From Clostridia bacterium (GTDB lineage Bacteria; Bacillota_A; Clostridia; Oscillospirales; Acutalibacteraceae), in NCBI GenBank assembly GCA_024699005.1, contig JAILQN010000340.1, forward strand, positions 1 through 14,066: a stretch of DNA of 14,066 bases, given 5' to 3'. Below are positions 1-7,096 of the stretch, one piece after another. The first letter of the stretch is position 1. Every line of letters starts with the position of its first letter. The translations under genes and the position numbers were made by a program. A model generated the notes under the pieces. The model did no database searches. It saw only the letters and a list, made by a program, of their open reading frames with translations, and was not told where the DNA came from.

Positions 1-1074
1 GTTAACTATAAGAGCCTTCGGTTTGTATTTCGCAACGGGTTCGTAGTATCTTTCGATACAGGTCTTCCCGTCGATCAGATCGATCAGTCCGTCCCAGTCT
101 GTCCCGCCGAGATAAAGCGACGCCCACGTCTGCATCATTTCGACCGTGCCGTCTTTGCCTTTTTTGTAGAACGGCTTATAATAGCCCTCTTTGTCGCCCG
201 GCACGTTTTCGATGAACAGCCAGACCGGATCGTTTTCCTCAAAATACGCTCCGCCCTCTCCGTCGTCCGTCATATAGTTCGCCAGATATCCGTTGCACCA
301 GCGGATGTTGAAGCGCTCGTCGTCGAACGGGAATTTGTCTCCTTTGCTCCATCTCTCTATCAGGTGCCAGTCGGCGAAAATGACGATAAACGGTTTATCC
401 GCGCGGTCCGATCCGTCGTCGAATTTATACCATCCGTCGCCGTGCTCGCCGTATATGTCGTAAAGGTCGTCGAGTAACATTTGCAGTCCGTCGTACTCTT
501 CCCCGAACAGGCGGATGGAAACGTAAGCCTTCGGATTTTTATAGTTCTCCGGTTTTTCCGCCGAAACGTCGAGTACGGACGTGAACGAGGTCATCGTTCC
601 CTTGAAATATTTCGCCATTCCGTCATATCCCTGAAGGCGCGGAGATCTCGTGTTCGTTATATCGCACTGCACTCCGTCGATCCCCATAGCCGCCATCCAG
701 TAGAAATGCTGACGGATGACGTTTTTATCGGTGCTGTCATACGTACCGAGAAGCGGCGTCGTGACCCTGTACATACCCGGACCGGGCTGAGGATCGTCCG
801 GATATTCCGGATTCAGCGGAAACCACCCGTGGTCCGGGCGCGCGTTGATCGACATTCCGTTGTCTATTTCGTACAGCATTATCAGATCCATACCGTCTTT
901 TTCCTCCACGGGATCCGCGGTTTCATCCTCTGTTGTAACGGCTTCGGTCCCGGAAGTGACGGGGGCCGTCGTTTCATCCGTGCCCGCGGTGTCCGTTTCC
1001 TTCGGCGTGCATGACGACAGTACCGTAAGCGCCGCGAGTATCACCGATAGCGTGTATTTTATAATTCTTTTCAT
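1..1074 (-). CDS. GH99/GH71-like surface lipoprotein, 3' end outside window
   Basis: The reading frame starts at 1074 and is open for 358 codons to the window edge, so the C-terminus is missing. Residues 1-22 form a lipoprotein signal ending in the lipobox LSSC with Cys22 as the lipidation site. A Thr/Glu/Asp-rich linker follows to about residue 60. The body then begins with a stretch typical of GH99/GH71-like enzymes: GWFPL at 83-87, LLGTYDST at 108-115, and a helix plus strand ending MGIDGVQCD at 130-138 (known family pattern: G-Y-S-x-D, then H-x3-M, then GID). These families cleave mannan- or glucan-type chains, but the substrate cannot be read here and the catalytic acids are not identified. 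Its ATG overlaps the stop of the upstream CBM-like gene in an ATGA, so translation is probably coupled. It is likely anchored outside the membrane and works with the solute-binding proteins. Family assignment is moderate; a non-catalytic relative is possible. Confidence 0.72.
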   Translation of the reverse strand, partial: MKRIIKYTLSVILAALTVLSSCTPKETDTAGTDETTAPVTSGTEAVTTEDETADPVEEKDGMDLIMLYEIDNGMSINARPDHGWFPLNPEYPDDPQPGPGMYRVTTPLLGTYDSTDKNVIRQHFYWMAAMGIDGVQCDITNTRSPRLQGYDGMAKYFKGTMTSFTSVLDVSAEKPENYKNPKAYVSIRLFGEEYDGLQMLLDDLYDIYGEHGDGWYKFDDGSDRADKPFIVIFADWHLIERWSKGDKFPFDDERFNIRWCNGYLANYMTDDGEGGAYFEENDPVWLFIENVPGDKEGYYKPFYKKGKDGTVEMMQTWASLYLGGTDWDGLIDLIDGKTCIERYYEPVAKYKPKALIVN

Positions 1075-2171
1075 TTTCTCTTTTTCCACACGAAGATAAC
1101 GGCGCAAGCCGATACCGCAAGAGCCGCGGCCGCTGCCGCAACTGCGCCGTCAGCAGTTACCGGGTTGACCGGCTTGTCGGGCTGATCCTGTCCGGAAGGC
1201 TCCGTGGTGTCGTCGGGCGTTTCCGTATCCGGCGCGGCGTCCTCTTCAAGCAGCGTGAGTACGAGCTTATCGAATATCGCCTCGGTATTGCCGCTCGACG
1301 TGCCGGTCAGTTCAACTTTCACGGTATGGGCGCCGGCGGCGAGTCTGACGTCAGAAAGGCCGATATCGGTCTTCGTCCAGTTGCCGTTGTTGTTGAAATC
1401 GATCTCATCGGATACCGCGTTTCCGTCAATATAGATCTTTATCTTTGCCGAGCCCTGATTCGCGACGTAGACGAGTTTTACCGAGTATTTGCCGGACTTT
1501 TCTACCGTAAGATCGCCGTTTTCGATATAGTTGCCAGCGGCGTAAAGGTTGGTGTAAAGCGCGCGCGGAACGGGCAGACCGGGATTGGAATAATCCTCAT
1601 GCCAGTAGTCTCCGGACGGCATCCAGGTCCTGTCCTCGAATTCGAACTTTATATTGTCCCCTTCTTCGGCTTCTTCAACGAGTGTGAATTCAAGTTTGTC
1701 GATGAACGCTTCGTAATTTGTCGCGGTCGTGCCGGTGCATTCCATTTTGACGGAATGGTCGCCGTCGGTGAGCGCAACGGTGCCGAGATCAGCCTGAGCC
1801 GCGGTCCAACCGCCGTTATTGTTGAAATCGACCGGAGAGCCGAGCCTGACGTCGTCCACGTAGAACTGTATCGTCGCAGAGCCCTGGTTCGCAACGTATA
1901 TGAGCTTAACGGAGTATTTTCCGGCTTTCGGTATATTGAGACCGGACGTCTGCACGGCGTTTCCCTGACCGTAGATATTGCAGTAGAGCGATCTTTCCGC
2001 CGGGTATGCGTCATGCTGTTCCTTTGACATTTCACCTTTCCAGAAATCTCCCTGAAGAACGGTCCATTCCCTGTCCTCGAATTCGAAGACAGCGTCCGCC
2101 GCAGCCGTGACAAGCGTCATCATCGCACATATAAGCGCCGCCGTGATGATGATGGAAATGATCTTTTTCAT
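1071..2171 (-). CDS. Secreted surface protein with two tandem CBM6/35-like modules
   Basis: The start at 2171 was chosen because AAGGAAA lies just upstream and a signal peptide (residues 1-24, MKKIISIII then a hydrophobic core to TAAA) follows at once; an in-frame ATG 12 codons upstream gives a charged extension and is unlikely. The product is 366 aa. Two homologous modules, about 28-165 and 174-310, each open with FEFEDR and carry YSVKLxYVANQGSA and VDFNNNG/IDFNNNG. This pattern resembles CBM6/CBM35-type beta-sandwich sugar-binding modules. A Pro/Asp/Thr-rich linker leads to the C-terminus at 336-366: NPVTAD, a very Ala-rich hydrophobic stretch, then KKRK. This looks like a sorting signal or plain membrane anchor. 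No catalytic domain is seen, so the inferred role is holding polysaccharide at the cell surface. It lies 22 nt downstream of the solute-binding gene and overlaps the next gene by ATGA, so it is part of the same operon. Confidence 0.8.
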   Translation of the reverse strand: MKKIISIIITAALICAMMTLVTAAADAVFEFEDREWTVLQGDFWKGEMSKEQHDAYPAERSLYCNIYGQGNAVQTSGLNIPKAGKYSVKLIYVANQGSATIQFYVDDVRLGSPVDFNNNGGWTAAQADLGTVALTDGDHSVKMECTGTTATNYEAFIDKLEFTLVEEAEEGDNIKFEFEDRTWMPSGDYWHEDYSNPGLPVPRALYTNLYAAGNYIENGDLTVEKSGKYSVKLVYVANQGSAKIKIYIDGNAVSDEIDFNNNGNWTKTDIGLSDVRLAAGAHTVKVELTGTSSGNTEAIFDKLVLTLLEEDAAPDTETPDDTTEPSGQDQPDKPVNPVTADGAVAAAAAALAVSACAVIFVWKKRK

Positions 2172-2193
2172 GTTATTTTCCTTTCTTATCTTT

Positions 2194-3699
2194 TTATCTT
2201 TCGACAAATTTTTCGTAAACTTTCAAAAGCGCCTTGTTCAGGGTCTTGCTTGCCCTCGCGTAATAGGATGAGAGCGTCTTTTTGTTGCTTGTGAGCATGC
2301 TGACAAGGCTGTCCCTGAACGTTCCGCCCGCCCAGCTGTAGAAGTAGATCGGGTCGTATATCCTTGAATTGAGGATGATGTTCAGCATCTCGTACGAATG
2401 CTCATCGCGCACATATTTGCTTGAGAGCGCTTTGTCATAAAACGCCGGCGTGAGCGTCCTGTACGATTCCGCCGCGAGCGCCTCGATGATGAATCCCGTC
2501 ATCGAAAGCTTGTCTCCCTTCACCGCTACCGGGACGGAAAGAAGCGGATAAAACGGATACGCGTACGTGCTGTAGCGGTCCTGAGACTTATCGTATTTCG
2601 GCTCCGGAAGTATGCCGAAATCCGTATCCTTGTTCGCACGCGCTTCGAGCACGGCGGCTATATCCGCGTCGGTGAACAGCGCCGTGCTGTTATAGAATTT
2701 TGTCTGTATGGTGTAACCGTAAGTATCGGCGTCGGAAACGCCGGGAACGCTGCCGACGTTCCACGTGGCGACGGTTATGTATTTGTCGTTTCCGAGATCG
2801 ATTATATCGTTCACCACGTTCTGCAGTCTCTCGGTCAGCGTCGCCACGGTATAGTAGTCGCTGCCGTCCTTTACGACCCATTTCTCGCCTGCCGCGACGG
2901 TGAACGACCACATCATATCCGGCGGTACGGCAAGAGCGTACGTATCCACGCCGTCGCGGATCGAGTTGCCGTTGTTGTCGTTATAGGCGCTGCAGGATCT
3001 GAGAAGGGTGTAAAAGCGGTCGAAAGTCCAGTCTCCCGCCCTGACGGTATCGTACAGCCCGGGCAGACTTACGTCGAGCTTGTTTGCGAGCGTCGTATCG
3101 ACTACAAGTAGATGCGTGTATATCGCGATCGATGTCGAGATATCTCCCATCAGACCGTAAAGCTTGCCGCCGTAAGTAAAATCGTTCACGACGCCCTGAT
3201 CCCAGTATTTTTTCGATGTGTCGACGTACGGCACCTCGCCGTAATCGTAAAACGCCCCTTCTATCGACAGCGAAAAGAAATCGTCGACCTTGAGCCACAT
3301 GGCGTTGTACGTGTCGTCGTTCGCCTTGAAGGCGTTTTTCGCGATCGTCGGCGCGTTGTCGTCCTTGACCGCGGCGATCTTCACGCCGTAATTATCGAAT
3401 ATCGCCGCGTTGCGTCTGAAGACGGAGCTTATCACTATATCCGATGAATCATCCTCCGTTTCAACGTCGTACAGGTGCGCGAAACACGGGAAATAATGCA
3501 CGAGAAACGTGAACGTCTCGCCTTCAAACCTCATATCCGGCAGGTCCGGTACGTACGCCGGATCCGGAGTATCCTCCGCGACGGTCGCCGCGGTATCGGA
3601 AATAGCCGCCGTCTCCGTTTGCTCCTCTTTTTCCGCGCACGACGTGAAAAGCGGCAGTAAAAGCAGGACGCAGAGTACAAGCGCCGGTATCCTTTTCAT
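2194..3699 (-). CDS. Extracellular solute-binding lipoprotein (ABC sugar-binding type)
   Basis: A 501-aa protein with a lipoprotein signal: MKR, a hydrophobic core, then LFTSC with Cys21 as the lipid site. An acidic Thr-rich linker runs to about residue 50. The rest matches the large solute-binding proteins common in Clostridia sugar loci, including WTFDRFYTLL, a Pro-rich GILPEPKYD, YPLLSVPV near residue 387, and the C-terminal EALAAESY and KYVRDEHSYEMLNIIL stretches. The expected role is capture of an oligosaccharide outside the membrane and delivery to an ABC importer. No permease is encoded nearby, so the partner must be elsewhere or outside the window. The start lies 3 nt into a cluster of A residues and has no good Shine-Dalgarno now; the one it probably used (GAGGTGA) was separated from it by the IS110 insertion. 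By eye, about four fifths of residues match the broken paralogue at 5346-6846. Confidence 0.85.
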   Translation of the reverse strand: MKRIPALVLCVLLLLPLFTSCAEKEEQTETAAISDTAATVAEDTPDPAYVPDLPDMRFEGETFTFLVHYFPCFAHLYDVETEDDSSDIVISSVFRRNAAIFDNYGVKIAAVKDDNAPTIAKNAFKANDDTYNAMWLKVDDFFSLSIEGAFYDYGEVPYVDTSKKYWDQGVVNDFTYGGKLYGLMGDISTSIAIYTHLLVVDTTLANKLDVSLPGLYDTVRAGDWTFDRFYTLLRSCSAYNDNNGNSIRDGVDTYALAVPPDMMWSFTVAAGEKWVVKDGSDYYTVATLTERLQNVVNDIIDLGNDKYITVATWNVGSVPGVSDADTYGYTIQTKFYNSTALFTDADIAAVLEARANKDTDFGILPEPKYDKSQDRYSTYAYPFYPLLSVPVAVKGDKLSMTGFIIEALAAESYRTLTPAFYDKALSSKYVRDEHSYEMLNIILNSRIYDPIYFYSWAGGTFRDSLVSMLTSNKKTLSSYYARASKTLNKALLKVYEKFVER

Positions 3700-3740
3700 T
3701 TTTTTACGTATAATGTAGTTATCTCGAAAGGTAACTGCAT
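3696..3740 (-). CDS. Possible 14-codon leader ORF coupled to the solute-binding gene
   Basis: On the minus strand an ATG at 3740 follows AAAGGAAAA closely and opens MQLPFEITTLYVKK, ending in TGA at 3698-3696. That stop overlaps the ATG of the solute-binding gene as ATGA. Most of the ORF lies in the left end of the IS110 element, so it exists only because of the insertion. It could rescue translation of the downstream gene by coupling, replacing the lost ribosome binding site. The Shine-Dalgarno spacing is short (about 4 nt) and the peptide resembles nothing known, so chance is a serious alternative. Confidence 0.28.
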   Translation of the reverse strand: MQLPFEITTLYVKK

Positions 3741-3781
3741 TTTTCCTTTCTAAAGGTTTGTTTTAAGTTCTTCTCTTTTCG

Positions 3782-3817
3782 ATTCCTTTTCTCTGCTTAC
3801 AAGAAGAGAAAAGGAAT
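3782..3817. repeat. 13-bp perfect inverted repeat in IS110 left end
   Basis: ATTCCTTTTCTCT (3782-3794) and AGAGAAAAGGAAT (3805-3817) are exact reverse complements with a 10-nt loop. The hairpin lies inside the IS left end, upstream of the predicted bridge RNA. It might block read-through transcription from outside, or be a 5' structure of the RNA. There is no long T tract directly after it on either strand, so a terminator call is weak. Confidence 0.55.
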
Positions 3818-3833
3818 AATTACATAGGTTATA

Positions 3834-4029
3834 TACAGAAGTCGCTCTTCTGTAGTATAATAAAGGCAAGTGCTGTGGATCTGTATCTCGTTTTTTTACG
3901 GCCTTGACTGTTGTGAGGTGACTAAGACCACAGCATCTTGTCCTAAACGGTAATCAGTTAGTTGGCGCTTTGACGTCTCTATTTACGTGAGTACGCGGAC
4001 AGGATCGCTGTGTAAGACGGCAGCACTGC
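3834..4029 (+). ncRNA. Predicted IS110 bridge RNA
   Basis: IS110 recombinases are known to use a non-coding RNA with a target-binding loop and a donor-binding loop. Here a small hairpin (3834-3841 with 3847-3854) is followed by two large internal-loop hairpins. The first is closed by TGCTGTGG/CCACAGCA (3871-3878 with 3928-3935). The second is closed by TCTTGTCC/GGACAGGA with one G-U pair (3936-3943 with 3997-4004). In the first loop the 5' arm TTTTTTTACG (3891-3900) is identical to the left flank at 3699-3708. The 3' arm GAGGTGACTAA (3915-3925) is the reverse complement of the right flank at 5342-5352. This order (left guide, then right guide) is the known one. The donor guides could not be assigned with confidence. 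The 5' and 3' ends are estimates; a TATAAT at 3856-3861 could be a -10 box, but no good -35 pairs with it. Confidence 0.7.
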
Positions 4030-4053
4030 AAATATTTTTAAGGAGGTTCGCCT

Positions 4054-5217
4054 ATGACCTTTGTCGGTATCGACATATCCAAGTACAAACACGATTGCTT
4101 CATCGTAAACGATCTCGGTGAAGTGATTGAACCGGTGTTTTCTTTTGAAAACAACGCTTCCGGCTTTGCAAAACTTTCTTCCGCCCTTGACAAAATCAAG
4201 GACGAGAAAAGAATAGGGTTTGAAGCAACCGGTCACTACGGTCTCAACCTGAAGCATTTCCTAATAACAAGCGGCAACTCATTTATGGAAATCAATCCGG
4301 TGCTGATCAAAAAGTACATCCAAAGTCACTCGCTCCGCCGCACTAAAACGGACAAGCTGGACGCCACTGTAATCGCATCGTATCTATCTTCGGTCGAATT
4401 CAAACCCTATCCCGCTTCGTTATACCACGCTTTTTCTTTAAAGTCACTGACAAGATTAAGAGATCGCTTAATTCGTCAAAGAAGTGGGTATAAGGTACGC
4501 CTGACCAACGTTTTGGATATTATTTTCCCGGAATTTAAGCCCTTTTTTAACAATCGTTTCTCGACTACGGCTTTATACATCCTTGCAAATTATCCATCGC
4601 CGGAGAAAATTGCAAATATGAACGTCCGCTCCTACGATACGCTCAGGCGCATCTCCAGAGGAAAGTTCTCTATGCCGCAGTTCGTTCAGCTAAAGCATCT
4701 TGCCAAAAATACCGTTGGCAACTCTGACGATATTATGTGCTTTGAACTGAATACCTTGCTTGAACTGTATTCACAGCTCGACTCCAAAATCGAAGATACG
4801 GAACAGAAAATTGCCGCTCTGATCCGTGAAATCGATCCGCCTATGCTTTCCATACCCGGCGTCGGTGTGATGTCCGCTGCTGTTATTCTTTCCGAATACG
4901 GCAGTATCTCTAACTTCTCACCCGTCTCCCGGATTCTTGCATTCGCGGGGCTGGAACCCGGCGTCCATGAATCCGGAACCGAAGCAAACAACGGAAAAAT
5001 GGTCAAACACGGCTCCTCTCATCTTCGTTATGCAATCCTTAATTGTTGTACTCCCGTTATGTTGTATAACGAAGTCTTCGCGGAATACTATTACAAGAAA
5101 ATTGCAGAAGGCAAGCCGCACGGGGTCGCTATGTCTCACGTCGCTAAAAAACTGCTTCGCTTGATATTTACCCTTGAAACCAGAAATATCAAGTTTGATC
5201 CTGAAAAACTCCGCTAA
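4054..5217 (+). CDS. IS110-family DEDD recombinase/transposase
   Basis: A 387-aa protein, normal length for the family, with AAGGAGG seven nt before the ATG. The N-terminal RuvC-like domain shows GIDISK with Asp7, GFEATGHYG with Glu57, and KTDKLDA with Asp100 and Asp103, which together make the D-E-D-D set. The C-terminal domain (Transposase_20 type) contains IPGVGVMSAAVIL, FAGLEPGVHESG and KHGSSHLRYAI; the serine at 321 or 322 in HGSS is the candidate nucleophile known in this family. It catalyses RNA-guided strand exchange at a dinucleotide core without a DDE domain. All key residues are present and the frame is intact, so the element may be active. It is transcribed opposite to the genes on both sides. 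Confidence 0.95.
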   Translation: MTFVGIDISKYKHDCFIVNDLGEVIEPVFSFENNASGFAKLSSALDKIKDEKRIGFEATGHYGLNLKHFLITSGNSFMEINPVLIKKYIQSHSLRRTKTDKLDATVIASYLSSVEFKPYPASLYHAFSLKSLTRLRDRLIRQRSGYKVRLTNVLDIIFPEFKPFFNNRFSTTALYILANYPSPEKIANMNVRSYDTLRRISRGKFSMPQFVQLKHLAKNTVGNSDDIMCFELNTLLELYSQLDSKIEDTEQKIAALIREIDPPMLSIPGVGVMSAAVILSEYGSISNFSPVSRILAFAGLEPGVHESGTEANNGKMVKHGSSHLRYAILNCCTPVMLYNEVFAEYYYKKIAEGKPHGVAMSHVAKKLLRLIFTLETRNIKFDPEKLR

Positions 5218-5240
5218 CCTGTGATCCTAAACATTCTGTT

Positions 5241-5273
5241 CCCTCAAAAAAATTCTTTTTCGAGGGCTTTTTC
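5241..5273 (+). terminator. Rho-independent terminator after the IS110 gene
   Basis: CCCTC followed by an A run pairs with a T run followed by CGAGGG (5241-5266), with one bulged base, and is followed by CTTTTTCT. It starts 23 nt after the transposase stop and would end its transcript inside the element. Confidence 0.7.
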
Positions 5274-5345
5274 TCCACGCGCTCTTTCATTACATCAAAA
5301 TTATTTCAACTTTTTTCATAAAAGGGCTTGACTTTTAATAGTTAG

Positions 5346-6846
5346 TCACCTCGCTATAAATTTTTCATAAACCTTTTTAAGTGAATTGTTGAGAGCCTTG
5401 CTTCCTTTGGCGTAATACGAGGAAAGCGTTTTTTTATTGCCCGTGAGCATATTGACCAGGCTGTCCCTGAACGAGCCGCCCCAGTTGTAGAAATACAGCG
5501 GATCGTAGATCCTCGATCGCAGAATGATGTTCAGCATCTCGAACGAATACTCGTCGCGCACGTATTTGGCGGACAGCGCTTTTTCGTAAAACGCGGGTGT
5601 CAGCGTTTTATACGACTCTGCGGCGAGCGCTTCGATAATGAATCCCGTCATCGACAGCTTGTCGCCCTTTACGGAAACGGGAACGGACAGAAGCGGATAA
5701 AACGGGAACGCGTACGTACTGTAATGATCCTGCGAGTCGTCATATTTCGGCTCCGGCAGGATGCCGAAGTCGCGGTCCTTGTCGTTTCTCGCCTCAAGCA
5801 CGACGCCGAGGTCCGTATCGGTGAAAAGCGCCGTTCCCTCCGCGAATTTTGTGCGGATCGTATAGTTGTACGTATCGGAAACGCCGGGCACCGCGCCGAC
5901 GTTCCAGGTGGCGACGGTCGTGTATTTGTCGTTTCCCAGATCGATAACGTCCTCGACTATCTTCTGCAGTCTCTCCGTAAGCGGTGCGATCTCCGTCCTT
6001 GACGACCCATTTTTCGCCCGCCGCCGCGGTCAGAGACCAGAGCATATCCGGCGGTACGGCAAAGGCGAACGTATCCGTGCCGTCGCGCTGAGAATTACCG
6101 TTCGTATCGTTATAGGCGCTGCAGCTCTTCAGAAGATCGTAAAAGCGGTCGAACGTCCACTTTCCCTCCGCCACCGTTTTATAAAGCTCCCTGACGTCAA
6201 CGTCGAGACTTGACGCAAGCGTGGAATCCACGACGAGCAGATGCGTGAATATCGATACGGACGTTGAAATATCGCCCATGAGCCCGTAGAGCTTTCCGCC
6301 GTAAGTGAAGTCGCGCACGACGCCCTGATCCCAGTAGCTTTTCGACGTGTCGACGTACGGCACGTCTTTGTAATCATAAAAAGCTCCCTCGATCGACAAT
6401 GAAAAGAAATCGTCGACCTTGAGCCACACGGCGTTGTACGTGTCGTCGTTCGATTTGAAAGCGTTCTTCGCCTTCGCCGGAGCGGCGCCGTCCTTCACCG
6501 CGGTTATCGTAGCGCCGTATTTATCCTTTATCGCCGTGTTGCGCCTGAAAACGGAGCTCATCACTATATCGGACGAATCCTCTTCCGTCTCCACGTCGTA
6601 CAGATGTCTGAAGCACGGATCGTGCTGGACGAGGAACGTGAACGTCTCGTCCGGAAACGAAAGCTCCGGTAGGTCTGATATATACGCGGGATCATCCGTC
6701 TCCGCCTCCGTTTCCGTTACCGTATCAACGTCCGGGTCCGTCAGCTCCGCCGTACCGTCCGTATCCTCCGTTTTGCCGCCTGCGCAGCCGGATAACGCCG
6801 CCGCGGCCATCAACACCGAAAGCGCCAGGCAAATGTATCTTTTCAT
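5346..6846 (-). pseudogene. Solute-binding lipoprotein gene broken by a net 14-nt deletion
   Basis: This paralogue of the gene at 2194-3699 starts at 6846, where AAAGGAGA lies 5 nt upstream; an ATG nine codons earlier lacks that support. The signal ends ALSGC, a good lipobox. The frame matches the paralogue from the start to EKWVVKDG near 5995, then is lost. The C-terminal third (LTERLQ onwards, PGVSDTYNYTIRTKF to KVYEKFIAR) continues in the +1 frame and ends with TGA at 5346-5348. Aligning the two copies, 25 nt between the GGACGG and CTGACCGAG anchors of the intact gene correspond to 11 nt here. That is 14 nt fewer, which changes frame and removes about five residues. A sequencing slip rarely gives 14 nt, so true decay is more likely. 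It is the first gene of the minus-strand operon, and the intact copy downstream may cover its role. Confidence 0.85.
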
Positions 6847-6883
6847 AAGCGTCTCCTTTTCGCTCTTTTGCACCTCTGTTTAT

Positions 6884-6912
6884 ATTATAAGTTGCGGACA
6901 TCCCGTTGTCTA
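6884..6912 (-). promoter_or_regulatory. Sigma-70 type promoter of the minus-strand operon
   Basis: On the minus strand, TAGACA (6912-6907) and TATAAT (6889-6884) are separated by exactly 17 nt. Transcription would start near 6877, about 30 nt before the solute-binding gene at 6846. The divergent region up to 7096 is AT-rich and holds the short direct repeat GATATAAAACCGATAT near 6936, a possible regulator site. Confidence 0.65.
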
Positions 6913-7096
6913 TGCAAAAAACGGCGTATAGTATGATATAAAACCGATATATGAACAGATTTTAACACATCCTTCATAACAGGTAAAAACAAGTGTGTAT
7001 CATTGATATCAAGGGGATTGTTTTTTATAAAATGTTACATTTTTCCTTATATATGGCAGCGTCATTTACGGCATTATTAACGAAGGGAGCTCTCCG

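Larger units (their letters stand above)
3710..5342 (+). mobile_element. IS110-family insertion sequence
   Basis: An element of about 1.63 kb with one DEDD transposase gene, a left non-coding end of about 344 nt and a right end of about 125 nt. No terminal inverted repeats or target duplication beyond a dinucleotide are seen, as is known for IS110. Boundaries were inferred: GT at 3708-3709 and GT at 5341-5342 can serve as the duplicated core. Deleting the element joins TTTTTTTAC-GT to TAGTCACCTC and restores a compact operon junction with 13 nt between the stop of the upstream gene and the ATG of the downstream one. A structured left end upstream of the gene fits the IS110 group rather than the IS1111 group. 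Boundaries may be off by a few bases. Confidence 0.82.

Noticed and set aside
3881..3890. TATCTCG in the first loop matching TATCTCG at 3720-3726 as a guide
   Set aside because: Only 7 nt, and the sense is wrong for a right-donor guide; the longer flank matches explain the loop better.
3944..3996. Donor guides in the second bridge RNA loop
   Set aside because: TAATCAGTTAGT resembles TAATAGTTAGT at the right joint only with a gap, and the 3' arm fits the left end poorly, so I do not assign donor guides.
5328..5342. TTGACT at the IS110 right end as a -35 that would pair with a -10 in the left end after circularisation
   Set aside because: Joining 5342 to 3710 puts the nearest TATAAT only 8 nt from TTGACT, and nothing resembling a -10 lies 16-18 nt away, so the junction promoter is not supported with these boundaries.
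5794..6000. Programmed frameshift in the solute-binding gene
   Set aside because: There is no slippery heptamer at the shift, and about five residues present in the paralogue are missing, so a deletion is the simpler reading.
6936..7096. Defined promoter and AraC binding sites for the regulator gene
   Set aside because: The region is AT-rich with several weak -10-like strings, but no pair with good spacing stood out.
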